From Pycnococcus provasolii (lineage: Eukaryota > Chlorophyta > Pseudoscourfieldiophyceae > Pseudoscourfieldiales), in contig CP150568.1 in assembly GCA_049487715.1 (NCBI GenBank), forward strand, positions 372,001 to 436,000: a stretch of DNA of 64,000 nucleotides. Direction: 5' to 3'. Positions 31,992 through 41,415 of this stretch are shown piece after piece (the stretch's first letter is position 1; every line of letters begins with the position of its first letter). The translations under genes and the position numbers were made by a program. Under the pieces are notes generated by a model that worked only from the letters and a program-made list of their open reading frames with translations, was not told where the DNA came from and made no database searches.

Positions 31992-33915
31992 TTACGAAAA
32001 CGGATTAAAGGGCTGCAGGCCACCCTGCGGCTGCTGCTGTTGCTGCTGCAGCTGCAGGTGCCGTCCACCGCTGCTGGTGGGGCGTAGCGGTGGTGCCGCT
32101 GGCCTGTGGTCAATCGGGTCGAGAAGCTGTGGCCGAATGCCCACATGGTTGCGACGTGGATCATTCGCATCCACCTGATAACCGCCGCTGATAGATTGTC
32201 TGAGTCGTGGGTCCAGAGGTTCCAGAAGGCCGTTCACCATCCGGCCGGCGAGCTGCGGATACTCGTGCTCGTTCGCCTCGAAGTATACCAAGCCTGTTCT
32301 CGGGTCAACCAAGTACATCTTGCCATTGTACTCGAGGTCGTCCAAGACCCACTCATCCGCCGCCGCCTCGGCAGCTGCCGTCTCTTGGGCACGCGCCTCC
32401 TCGGCAGCGGTGACTGCAGCCTGGCGTTCTGCCGCTCGCTGCCTCGCCTCCTCGGCACGTGCAGCTTGCTCCGCGTTCCATCGCGCGATACGCTCCTGCT
32501 CCGCGCGGTAGCCTTCCTCGAGCGCGAGCTCTTCCCACCGCTTCGGTGCTTTAGCAGCAGCCAGCTTTGCGGCTGTAAGCGCCGCCTTGCTTGGCCCATT
32601 GATATCGTCATCGTCGTCGTCCGCTTTGATCTCGTTGCCATTACCCATGTCCATACCGCCGGCACTTGGGATGGGAATGTGCCCAACTCCTGGATTTGCA
32701 GGTGCCGTGGGTGGCAAAGCACCGTCGTAGAGACGTCGCGACGGGTGCGGTCGCTTCGCCGGTTGCCACGGCGGCATGGAACCTCCAGCTGCCGTAACCC
32801 CGGCTAAGAATTCCGAGGCATTTGCTGCGGCAGCAGCCTTCGCCGCTTCATTTGGCGATGGTAGTGGCTGCGGCAGCTCGGTCGTGGGATTTGCAGTGGG
32901 ACTGGTCTGCACGCCAGGTAACGACGCCGCGTCACCGGCGAGTTGTGGTCTTTGCGCTGCCGCCGCGATGGCGGCAGCTGTCACACCGTCTGTGGTCGGC
33001 TTGGGTCCCGGTGCGGGCGCTGACGCGTATTTCGGTCCCTCGAGGTACAGCGGCGTCGGGCTTTCGACGTCATCTTTTTCTGGTCGGATGTGGCGCACCT
33101 TACGGCTGCTGTGGCTTTTCCCGAGTCTGCGGCCGTAGACGAAGAGTCCGCCAGCAATGCAGATGAGCACGATGGACACCGAGACGACGCCTCCTATGAT
33201 GGCGTCGTTGTTCGACGACGCAGACCCTCCTCCGCCAGACTGCTTTAAGGCTGGCCTCGGCGGCTTAGGCGGCGGCGAGGGTGGCGACGGCGGCGGTGGG
33301 CTGAGCTGCGGCGGCGTGGGTGGCGACGGGCTGGCGGGTGGCAGAGGCGGTGGTTGTGGCGGCGGCGGCGGCGGCGCGTTGTACGTGGACGGGTGCACGA
33401 CGAGGACGAACGTTCCCTTCTGGGCGATGGGAAGTGTGGTTTTGCGTCCGTACACGAACGTATCCATTTTGACTTCCGCCTGATATTCGCCGGCGTCAAG
33501 CGTGAGTAGTCCGACGTGTGCACGTTCGGTGAAGTCGACGGCTCGAAACTGTCCGTTTGCGACTTGCGTTCCGTTTGCGAGCGTCGTTAAGTTGTATCTG
33601 AAGACGTCGCCGGGGTTGATGGATGGCGTGGTGAAGTCGGCGTCCGCGTAGCACCGCACGAGCCTGTGAGAAGATGATACATACAGTGTGTGATAGGAAT
33701 AAGGGGTGGTAAGGTGAGTGAAGTGCGAGACGATAAAACCAAAACAAGTGAAAAAAAAAGAGAGATGCGTACATCTTAACGAGTCCCGCGACGACATAGT
33801 CCATGGAGTTCTTTTGCACGTCGAGGAGACACCGTTCGGGCGCCGTGCGTGCTTGTGCGTGCACACCAACCAAACCAACCCAAGGTGGCCCGGAGTCAGC
33901 ACCACTAGTAAGCAT
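31992..33915 (-). CDS. Proline-rich single-pass surface protein (one intron; 5' end uncertain)
   Basis: Exons 33915-33773 and 33663-31992 give about 604 residues. The intron (AAGAT|GTACGC to TTCTCACAG|) joins AGLVKM to LVRCYADADF. An ectodomain of about 170 residues (INPGDVFRYNLTTLANGT, LLTLDAGEYQAEVKM) is followed by a hydroxyproline-type run of PPSPP/PPPP units, one membrane segment (IIGGVVSVSIVLICIAGGLF) and a basic stop, then a long Ala/Pro-rich cytoplasmic tail with an Arg/Glu/Ala coiled coil and a WW-like segment (YNGKMYLVDPRTGLVYFEAN). This is the layout of volvocalean-type wall or matrix-contacting receptors. No signal peptide is in the exon-1 frame, but a hydrophobic stretch (VVCLLVVLTPGHLGLVWLV) lies in another frame just upstream, so a further 5' exon is likely. 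Confidence 0.55.
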
Positions 33916-34058
33916 ACGACTCTAAAGGCTTTCACGAAACTGCTTTGAAAAGACCCCAACCGTTTATAGAAAACACAGGTGTTCCTAACACAACATCGAT
34001 GACGTCTTCTTGCTGGAAGAATACGACGTTCAGGATACATGCGACATGCGCGGGTCAT

Positions 34059-34752
34059 GGGATGGGCCCCTTCGAAATGCCGGCTGCGAGGGCGTCGAAT
34101 GGAGGGGGGCGGCCGCGGCCCCGAGGAGCGGGGAGACGTTCAAACGCGTAACCCTAACCCTAATCTCCTAATCTTCAGTTCTACTTGTTTAATTGGGGTT
34201 TTTGATTACCCGGTAGGGGGAGTCGCTCGCGCAGCTGGTTCTTCCTCTCCGACCGTGCACGAGGAGGGGGGAGACGTTCCAACGCGTAGCCCTAACCCTA
34301 ACCACCTAGCCCTAACCCTAACCCTCTAACCCTAACCCTCTAGCCCTAACCACCTAGGAAGCCTAACCCTACCCCATCCTCTCCGACCTGCCGATAAAGG
34401 TAGCAAATACTTCTCCCATCCGTATGGTATGGGACTATGGGTCGCAGATGACCGTTGGGATCCCCCGGCTGCCCGGGGGGGGGGGAAGAGGGAATCCCAC
34501 TTTCACAAGAGGCAAGGCTATGCGGGCAACCCTATAGAAACCCTAACCCTAACCGCCATCTGGGGAACCGGGTCCCTGGTGAAATCAAAGTTTTGTTAAC
34601 AACAAGTCTCCCCCCCTCAAGCCCCCCTTTTTTGTTTGGTTTTGGTTTGGGTTCCAACTGACAGACCTCTATGGGGAGTCAACGACTGACTGTGTGTTCC
34701 CCCCCCGGGGTCCCCCTTGGGCGTTCATTTTCAACCCTCCTGAGTTTCCGCC
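34059..34752. other. Intergenic region rich in telomere-like tracts
   Basis: No gene supported. It holds the repeats at 34124-34366, a TACCCGGTA palindrome at 34207-34215, a single CCCTAACCCTAA near 34541-34552, and G/C homopolymer runs near 34475 and 34700. The condensin promoter must be in the right part. Confidence 0.6.
34124..34366. repeat. Two copies of a GAGACGTTC-AACGCGTA unit followed by CCCTAA arrays
   Basis: Copy 1 (34124-34163) and copy 2 (34263-34303) share GGGGAGACGTTC, then AACGCGTA, then CCCTAACCCTAA. Copy 2 continues into a longer degenerate array with CCACCTAG and CCCTCTAG spacers up to about 34366. Confidence 0.85.
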
Positions 34753-37700
34753 ATGGCCATGGCGGTGTTCACCGTCCCTCTTTCACTGAAAGACCTCCTT
34801 TCAGCTAATGAAGACTCCTCGTCGTCATCTTCTATGCGTATCCGTTCATCATCTGATTCACCTGACTCGAAGTTTGTTGATCTCACTGCTATGTCCATGG
34901 TTCAAAAAAATCAACATGTGCAGATGTGTATCCAACTTCTCGCACACGACGACGCTGCTATACTCACGTCTTCCCAAGACGTCTTTGAAACGGTCATAAG
35001 TGCGACAGTCGCATATCAACATATACCGGACATGGCGAAGTCGCTACTCGTTGACGCAATGTGCAGCAACCTCTCCGTTCTCAACGCAACGCTCATGTCA
35101 GTCTCAGCAGCTGACGACGCGGAAACGAGACAAACAAACAGGTCCGCACTCATGTGCTACGTCACGTTCCTGCACCACATCCTACAAGAAGGACAAAAAA
35201 TCAACTCCGCCGCGCCCGCTGATGCCACAGCAGCGGCTGCGGAACTCGTCGCGGGAAAGAGAGGCGCGAAGGCGAAAGCAGCAAAGGCGGCCAAGGCAGC
35301 GGCACTCACCGAGTACGACTGGCCCATGCTTCGTGCGAAAACAATGCGAGCACTCGCCAGCGCGACCGTCGTTGACCTGCAAAGCCTCTTCTCGCCCGCA
35401 CCCGTCGACGACGCACTCCTCACCATGCTTGGAAAGTGTGCCATGCTGCTTCTCGAGGATGCACCCGCAGTCGCTGGGAAGGCGCTGCGCGAGCAGCGTG
35501 CAGACGTGTGGCGCGTCTTCTCGGCACTTGCACTCACGCACGCAAACACGCAGCTCGAGCCTGTCGCGGAAAGCCTGCGCGACGCACTTGCGAAGCACGA
35601 GCACGTCGCGCCGCTGCTTGCGGAACTCTGCGAGTTTGCCACGCTCGAGTTTGGTGGAGGCGACTCGAGGCTTTTCACGCGGCTGTGCACGTCGCTCGCG
35701 GCGGTGGAAGATTCCGGAGATGCTGCTCCCACAGCCGCGGACACGGCTGGCGCTCGAAATGCCGCGACATTCCTGCAAGAGTGCGCCGAACGCATGCCGA
35801 AGCTCGTCGCGTCGAACATGGCCATCCTGCTGCCATTCCTTGCGCACGAAAGCTACACGCTGCGCAGCGCGATTGTTGGTGTGATGGGATCCATCGTCGC
35901 GGGTGCATTCTCTGCCAACGACGAGGCGTCCGTGGAAGATGGGCCAGGGGGTCCCATGGCGCGCCTGCGGTCCAAGCAGCACGTGCTCGATCTGCTCTGC
36001 GAACGAGTGCACGACAAGAACGCGTACACGCGAAGCAAGACGCTGCAGGTGTGGGCAAGCCTGTGTGCGGACAAGCTCATACCCATTGGACACTGGAACC
36101 ACGTCGCGAAGCTCGCAGTGGGACGCCTGAACGACAAAAGCAGCCTCGTGCGAAAGGCGGCCATGCAGCTACTTGGAACGCTCATGCAGTTCAACCCGTT
36201 CGCGCCAGAGTTGCCGAGCGCGGCGTTTGCCACGACGCTGCAGGACTATACGGAAAGGCTCAAGGCGATGGAGGCGGATGCCAAGGAGGCTGCAAAGAAG
36301 GCGGAGGAGAACATATGGGGCGAAGGAGACGACGAAGACGAGGAGGATGCTGGCGACGACGTCGACGAGGACAGCGATGGCAAGCCAAAGGGTTCGTTGC
36401 CAGAGAATATCGATGGCGAAATCGCGTCGTGCCGTGCACTCGTCGCCAGTCTCGAGACCGCGCACTCGTTCACCCTGCTCGTTTCCCAGGCACTCACTCA
36501 GGTAGTGCTTCCGTACCTGCTGACGTCGGCTGTCGCAACTGACGTCGTGGAGGCTGTGTCGTTCGCGGGCCTGGCGCTGCGCTTCCGCATCGACGGTGCC
36601 CCTGCAGCGTTTCGTAAGGCACTTCTGCTCGTCTACAGCCGCGAAATGGCCGTGCGAGATTCGCTGCGTATGCAGTTCAGTGACCTCTACTTCAACGCGC
36701 CGGAGGGTGGCGACGTTGAAGACTTGCCCGTGGACCAGCAGAGCATGCTCGCGTACGGCGCACTCTCGGGGCTTCTTGAACTCGCGGATGGGTGTACCGC
36801 GGGTGAGCTCGCCGCGCTCGAGGATGTGGTGGCACTGCTCGCAAGGTCGACGGACGAGGTACCGTCCGTGCTCTATCCGCGATTCATGACCATTTGCTGG
36901 AGCGTGGCAAGCGACCCAGCTATCGTTAAGGTACGCTGCCCCGACATCGCCTTCCCGTCGGCGCGCAAGACGCGCCAGCTCGCGCTGAACGTGCTCGCCT
37001 CCGCCGCCACGACGAATCCGGAGCTCGTCATGGAAGAGGCGGACGACGTTGACGATGCGCTCTGTGGACTCGACGACAAGTGGAGCGTGCTGCTCCACGC
37101 TGGGTTCGGCGAAGGCGCGAGGCCTGGCGACGCGCGATGCGCCTGCCGTGTCGTCACCGAGCTCGCCAGGAGCTGTGCGGCTGACATTGGCGACGCGGGT
37201 AGCCTGTTTGGCGCACAGGTGACGGTGTCTTACGGAGCACCTGGCACCCCCGGCACCTCGTCGTGGAAGAAAGCTTTTCACACGGCGCTCAGCCGCTCGG
37301 AGCTTTCGGAAGGCTCGTACTACGCAACTGCCACGGCCGTTCTCGACGCGGCGTTTGCGTGCATGCCGAATCCCGAGCACTTCATGGCGGCAGTCCTGCA
37401 AGAGATGTACGCTGGCCTTGAGATGCCGGCTGCATCGGAGGAAGAAGACGGCGGCGGCGACGCCGAGGTGTCCGCGATGCGACTCAGCCGCTTTTTGTAT
37501 GTCCTCGGCCACGCGTCGCTCAATCAGCTAGTGAGGCACGACAGCCTGGCGCGTGCGATTCGAAAGAAGGCGGCGAGCGAGAAGACGGGCAGCAAGAAAG
37601 ATGAGGAGGACAGCCTTGCGGGCGTGACTGGCAATAACGTTCAGCAGCTCGAGATGGAGATTGAGGATGCGCAGCGTCGTGCGGACGCGGATATGCTCCT

Positions 37701-38736
37701 CGAGGACGGCTCGAGCGCGATCGGGGCGTACGTTCCGTTCGTGGCACAGCTTCTTTCCAAGTGCCGCAGCTCGTTTACGTACGCGCCGCTCCGCAACAGC
37801 CTTGCTCTCTGTGTCACGAAGCTTATGCTGTGCTCTGAGCGCTTCTGCCGTTCGAATCTGCGTGCTGTGGTGGCTTGGAGCCGCGATGCGCCGGAGAGCA
37901 GTGTGAGGTGCACGCTCGCCGTTGGCCTTGCGGACCTTGCTGTGCGCTGGCCAAACGCCGTCGAGCCTTACACAGACGTTCTGTACGCCAGGCTTTCTGA
38001 CAGCAGCACGCGTGTGCGAAAGCAGGTCATGCTGAGCCTCAGTCACCTCATTCTCTGCGACATGGTGAAAATCCGTGGAAACGTTGCGGATGTGGCGCGA
38101 TGCTTGGCTGATGACGATGCTGAGGTGCGAGACGCGGCGAAGCGCCTGTTCGCGGAGTGGGCGAAGCGAGGTCCAAACAACGTCGCGGGCGTGGCACTCG
38201 ACGTGGCCACAACTCTGCTGACCACCAACATCCCGTTGGATCGATACCGCGCCATCATGACGTACTTGCTCAGCTTCGTCGAGCGCGAGAAGCACGTCAG
38301 CAGCATGATGGAGCGACTTGTGCTTCGCTTCGCTACTGATGACAGCACGCGCGTCGGGCGCGGCCTTGCGTGCTGCTGCGCACTACTCCCGCCGCATGCC
38401 AAGGCGCTCAAGGCGTTGGTGGACAACCTTGCCGCCTTTAAGGCTGCGGCGGCCAGCGACTCGGAGTGCGCGGCTAGCATACTCGAGGCGCTGCTGAAGC
38501 AGAAGAAGGGTGCGGACAAGGGTGGTGAGCTGAAGGGCGAGCTTGCGGATAAGGTCACTGCGGTAGAGGACCATTTGAAGCAGTGCCTTGGATTGGTGGA
38601 CGAGGAGGAGGAGGCGCAAGAGGAGGAGGAAATGGGTGGCGACAAGGAGAACGAGGAGAACGCGGGTGCGACGAAGGGCGTCGCGGTGGGATCGAACCTT
38701 GAACCAGTGGCGTCGCCACTCGTGCAGGCGCGGTGA
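34753..38736 (+). CDS. Condensin complex subunit 1 (CAP-D2 type)
   Basis: A 1327-residue HEAT-repeat protein without introns. The C-terminal Cnd1 domain (about residues 1030-1190) is clear: VRCTLAVGLADLAVRWPN, VEPYTDVLYARLSDSS, VRKQVMLSLSHLILCDMVK and DDDAEVRDAAKRLFAEW. These match the CAP-D2 pattern (ALGDLAVRFPN, YARLRDSSPAVRK, THLILNDMMKVKG). CAP-D2 is the HEAT subunit of condensin I that compacts chromosomes in mitosis. An acidic linker (about residues 520-550) and a Glu-rich C-terminal end with NEEN repeats are seen. The ATG at 34753 has a strong context (GCCATGG); a second ATG follows six bases later. The size is slightly shorter than typical (about 1400). Confidence 0.88.
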   Translation: MAMAVFTVPLSLKDLLSANEDSSSSSSMRIRSSSDSPDSKFVDLTAMSMVQKNQHVQMCIQLLAHDDAAILTSSQDVFETVISATVAYQHIPDMAKSLLVDAMCSNLSVLNATLMSVSAADDAETRQTNRSALMCYVTFLHHILQEGQKINSAAPADATAAAAELVAGKRGAKAKAAKAAKAAALTEYDWPMLRAKTMRALASATVVDLQSLFSPAPVDDALLTMLGKCAMLLLEDAPAVAGKALREQRADVWRVFSALALTHANTQLEPVAESLRDALAKHEHVAPLLAELCEFATLEFGGGDSRLFTRLCTSLAAVEDSGDAAPTAADTAGARNAATFLQECAERMPKLVASNMAILLPFLAHESYTLRSAIVGVMGSIVAGAFSANDEASVEDGPGGPMARLRSKQHVLDLLCERVHDKNAYTRSKTLQVWASLCADKLIPIGHWNHVAKLAVGRLNDKSSLVRKAAMQLLGTLMQFNPFAPELPSAAFATTLQDYTERLKAMEADAKEAAKKAEENIWGEGDDEDEEDAGDDVDEDSDGKPKGSLPENIDGEIASCRALVASLETAHSFTLLVSQALTQVVLPYLLTSAVATDVVEAVSFAGLALRFRIDGAPAAFRKALLLVYSREMAVRDSLRMQFSDLYFNAPEGGDVEDLPVDQQSMLAYGALSGLLELADGCTAGELAALEDVVALLARSTDEVPSVLYPRFMTICWSVASDPAIVKVRCPDIAFPSARKTRQLALNVLASAATTNPELVMEEADDVDDALCGLDDKWSVLLHAGFGEGARPGDARCACRVVTELARSCAADIGDAGSLFGAQVTVSYGAPGTPGTSSWKKAFHTALSRSELSEGSYYATATAVLDAAFACMPNPEHFMAAVLQEMYAGLEMPAASEEEDGGGDAEVSAMRLSRFLYVLGHASLNQLVRHDSLARAIRKKAASEKTGSKKDEEDSLAGVTGNNVQQLEMEIEDAQRRADADMLLEDGSSAIGAYVPFVAQLLSKCRSSFTYAPLRNSLALCVTKLMLCSERFCRSNLRAVVAWSRDAPESSVRCTLAVGLADLAVRWPNAVEPYTDVLYARLSDSSTRVRKQVMLSLSHLILCDMVKIRGNVADVARCLADDDAEVRDAAKRLFAEWAKRGPNNVAGVALDVATTLLTTNIPLDRYRAIMTYLLSFVEREKHVSSMMERLVLRFATDDSTRVGRGLACCCALLPPHAKALKALVDNLAAFKAAAASDSECAASILEALLKQKKGADKGGELKGELADKVTAVEDHLKQCLGLVDEEEEAQEEEEMGGDKENEENAGATKGVAVGSNLEPVASPLVQAR

Positions 38737-38828
38737 AGAAACACACACACGCGCGCGCGCACTGCGTAACAATCTTTTTTTCTACAAAAGAATTTTTGAA
38801 ATACTTTATTCACCTCTTCGATGGCGTG

Positions 38829-39287
38829 CTAGTTGTTCTTGCAGCAACCTTTACAAAACCACTTTCCCTGCGGGATGAGCGTCAGGTTTGTGGATAAGCA
38901 GTAGGTGTGGAAGCCACCGTTGCATCCATCGCACAAAAGCATCCTCTCAGGATTATTCTTTTGTTTGCAGATTTCACACCCTGGGTCGAATTCGTTCTCC
39001 TCATCGCTTTCCGCCGCTGGAGCTAGGCACCTCGCCACGTTTTTGCTTGTGCCTGCTTGCGTTTTCACAACAAGGCATGCGCAGCACACAGATGGCCTAT
39101 GCTTTGCATTTGGCTGCGAGAGGAATGCGCGTGCGCATGGTTGGCAGAATGGCTCGTGGCACTCGAGGCAGGTTGTGTTTGGAAGCGCTGTGTCCAAGCA
39201 CTTGAAGCAAAGCATAATGGCGCATCCCCTGCACATTTGCAGGGGACTGAACTCGCAGGCTGGGGCGAAGCACGCATCGCACCGCAT
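38829..39287 (-). CDS. Small cysteine-rich PHD-finger protein
   Basis: A 152-residue protein with two zinc-binding parts. Residues 1-80 contain many Cys pairs (CDAC, CRGC, CFKC, CLEC, CQPC, CCAC), which look like a B-box or RING-like cluster. A PHD finger follows at about residues 103-149: CEIC, LLCDGCNGGFHTYCL, WFCKGC, with the Cys4-His-Cys3 ligands all present. PHD fingers of this type usually read histone H3 tails. The protein is acidic between the two parts. It is convergent with the CAP-D2 gene; the stop codons are about 92 bp apart, so the 3' ends may overlap. Its target is unknown. Confidence 0.8.
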   Translation of the reverse strand: MRCDACFAPACEFSPLQMCRGCAIMLCFKCLDTALPNTTCLECHEPFCQPCARAFLSQPNAKHRPSVCCACLVVKTQAGTSKNVARCLAPAAESDEENEFDPGCEICKQKNNPERMLLCDGCNGGFHTYCLSTNLTLIPQGKWFCKGCCKNN

Positions 39288-39572
39288 GTTTCACAACAAT
39301 ATGATCCGTTGCGTTCGTTGATGGGGGAAGTGATGAAGTGACAGGTGGACACAACAGCCCCCCTGTAAAAGTAAAAGTGAAAAAAGCCGGCCCCAGATCT
39401 ATGCCAGAACGAATACGGGGATCCGCCGTGGACCTTTACTTTCGAACGAGAGTCCTGGATGGGACAAGTTTTCGGGATCCCGGTCGTGACTCGTGAGTAC
39501 TGAGTAGTCCTTAGGTTAGTGTATCCGCATATCTATCCGGTGTCGTACATAATAGATAGCTCGAAGGCGACG

Positions 39573-39977
39573 ATGGGCAAAGAGAGAGGCAGTTGTGCCG
39601 ACGACGGCGGTGGTGCCTGCGGAAGCCGCTCGTCCGACGTCCGCCTCCGAGGGAAACTTCGACAGCTATTTGGATGGCAAGAACCCGCCGCTGTGGGTGC
39701 GCGAGCAGCCGAGCAGTCGGGCGGCGGCCTGCGCAAGATTAGGGGCAGCGACATATTTCGCAAGGGCTCGAGCTCGAGCGCGTACATTGTCCGCCTTTCC
39801 ATCTCGCCGCTGCTCTGCGACATCACGGAGATTGAGAAGATCACCCACGTCATCCAGAGCAGCGGCGACGTAGTCGGCTTCAAGGGACACGTCATCAAGA
39901 ACGGCGGCTCGGCGGGCTCGCCTGCGCGTCAGCAGCGCTTCGTGTACGGCGTCAGCATGTGGGAGCGAAGCCGATGA
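39573..39977 (+). CDS. Hypothetical protein, possibly frameshifted
   Basis: The ATG-started frame encodes 134 residues. Its second half (SGGGLRKIRGSDIFRKG, AYIVRLSISPLLCDITEIEK, THVIQSSGDVVGFKGHV) looks protein-like. In the first half another frame looks better (REAVVPTTAVVPAEAARP, GNFDSYLDGKNPPLWVREQ), with the switch near 39700-39720. That suggests a one-base indel, a small intron or a sequencing error. No family is recognised. The start at 39573 is the first ATG in the open frame. Confidence 0.35.
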   Translation: MGKERGSCADDGGGACGSRSSDVRLRGKLRQLFGWQEPAAVGARAAEQSGGGLRKIRGSDIFRKGSSSSAYIVRLSISPLLCDITEIEKITHVIQSSGDVVGFKGHVIKNGGSAGSPARQQRFVYGVSMWERSR

Positions 39978-40285
39978 CGATCGCTGCCGCGATGGTCTTC
40001 GTTCGCGAGTGGCTGCGAGGGTTGCCGAAGCCGGTGGCGCGTGAGAGGCCGCGTTCGTCGGATGGCGATATACCGCCCGCCCGCCCGAAGGAAGGAAGGA
40101 AGGGAAGAACCCTCTCCAACCCTGCTAACGCCTGATTAGGGTCTAGGGTTACAACTAAGAGGAGCTCTCCCCGGCTGAGACTCGCCCTCCTCCCTCCTGA
40201 CGGGACCCTCCTGAGGAGCTCCCCCCAGCCGCCGCTCAATTATGGAATAGTCTAGGCTTGTGATCAGATCAGCCATATAGTCAAC
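39978..40285. other. Spacer upstream of the cyclophilin gene
   Basis: About 308 bp. It contains GGAAGGAAGGAAGGGAAG-type purine repeats near 40089 and a GATTAGGGTCTAGGGTT telomere-like remnant near 40135-40151. No gene seen. Confidence 0.5.
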
Positions 40286-41146
40286 ATGCCGTCGTCCTCG
40301 CGTCATCCTCCCGGTACTGATAAGTATACATACAAGCAGGATACGGACTCCATGCTGATAACCATTCCTCTCTCCTCAGAGTTCAAAGGCCGCGACGTCA
40401 TTTATGAGTTAAAGCCTTCCTGTTTGACCATCGGACTCAAAGGGGCCGTTCCCATTATTGATGGGGAGTCTCTGTGGGGACTGGTGAAACCTGACGACTC
40501 GATGTGGGAAATTGATGACGACGACGATGTCGGACGTGCGATCATTGTCACGCTCATGAAAGCAGACACAACCATGACGCCTGCGTGGGACTATCTGCTC
40601 AAAAGTGAAGACGTGCCGCCAGACACCAACTTCACGCACCGCGTCTTCTTCGACGTCAACATCGCAGGAGAACCGGCAGGACGTGTCGTCATGGGACTCT
40701 ATGGAAACCAGTGCCCGCGAACCGTCGAAAACTTCAAGTGCCTGTGCACGGGAGAAAAAGGAACGGGCGCGTCGGGAAAGCCGCTGCACTACAAAGACTG
40801 CTCGTTCCACCGCATCATTCCCAACTTCATGTGCCAGGGTGGAGACTTCACCGCCGGCGACGGAACGGGAGGAGAGTCCATCTACGGGGAGAAGTTCGAG
40901 GATGAAGACTTCAAAATCAAACACACGAAGCCAGGCATGCTCAGCATGGCAAACGCTGGGCCGAACACCAACGGAAGCCAATTCTTTCTCACAACGAAGG
41001 AAACGCCGCACCTCGACGGGAGGCACTGCGTGTTTGGAGAGGTCGTGGAAGGCATGGACGTCGTGCGGAAGATGGAGGCTGAGGGAGCGCAGAGCGGAAC
41101 AGTTGAGAAGGAAGTGAAGATCGCCGACTGTGGCCTGCTCGAGTGA
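40286..41146 (+). CDS. CS-domain/cyclophilin fusion peptidyl-prolyl isomerase
   Basis: A 286-residue protein with two domains. Residues about 10-108 form a NudC-like CS domain ([47 protein letters not shown]). Residues 116-285 form a cyclophilin with the divergent loop ([16 protein letters not shown]). Catalytic residues are present: [16 protein letters not shown] holds Arg55, Phe60 and Gln63 of human CypA, and [12 protein letters not shown] is intact. At the CypA Trp121 position the sequence has [12 protein letters not shown], so Trp is replaced by His, which in other cyclophilins lowers cyclosporin binding. CS domains bind HSP90 or client proteins, so a chaperone-linked prolyl isomerase is inferred. 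No signal peptide, so it is probably cytosolic. Confidence 0.9.
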   Translation: MPSSSRHPPGTDKYTYKQDTDSMLITIPLSSEFKGRDVIYELKPSCLTIGLKGAVPIIDGESLWGLVKPDDSMWEIDDDDDVGRAIIVTLMKADTTMTPAWDYLLKSEDVPPDTNFTHRVFFDVNIAGEPAGRVVMGLYGNQCPRTVENFKCLCTGEKGTGASGKPLHYKDCSFHRIIPNFMCQGGDFTAGDGTGGESIYGEKFEDEDFKIKHTKPGMLSMANAGPNTNGSQFFLTTKETPHLDGRHCVFGEVVEGMDVVRKMEAEGAQSGTVEKEVKIADCGLLE

Positions 41147-41415
41147 AGAAGAGTTGTTACTACTGCTGCCTTTGGTGAGTCTCTTTATACATGTGATGAC
41201 TCCAGCAGTCCAGTCACCACCACTCTTTGTCTTGTTTTCTTTTCTTTCTCTTGTTTCTCTTCTCTGTCTCTCTTGCAACCAATCAGGCCAAGGAAATCGT
41301 ATGCGGATGCGTGCTCTTGGCGCTGACGTTGTTGTCCTCTCTGCAATTGTGAGTCGCCGGGGGACGTCGGCGTGTTTTGGTGGTTCCGTTGTCAACCATC
41401 GTCAGGACGTTCGGG

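Noticed and set aside
36169-37512. 447-codon minus-strand open frame
   Set aside because: Antisense shadow of the condensin CAP-D2 gene.
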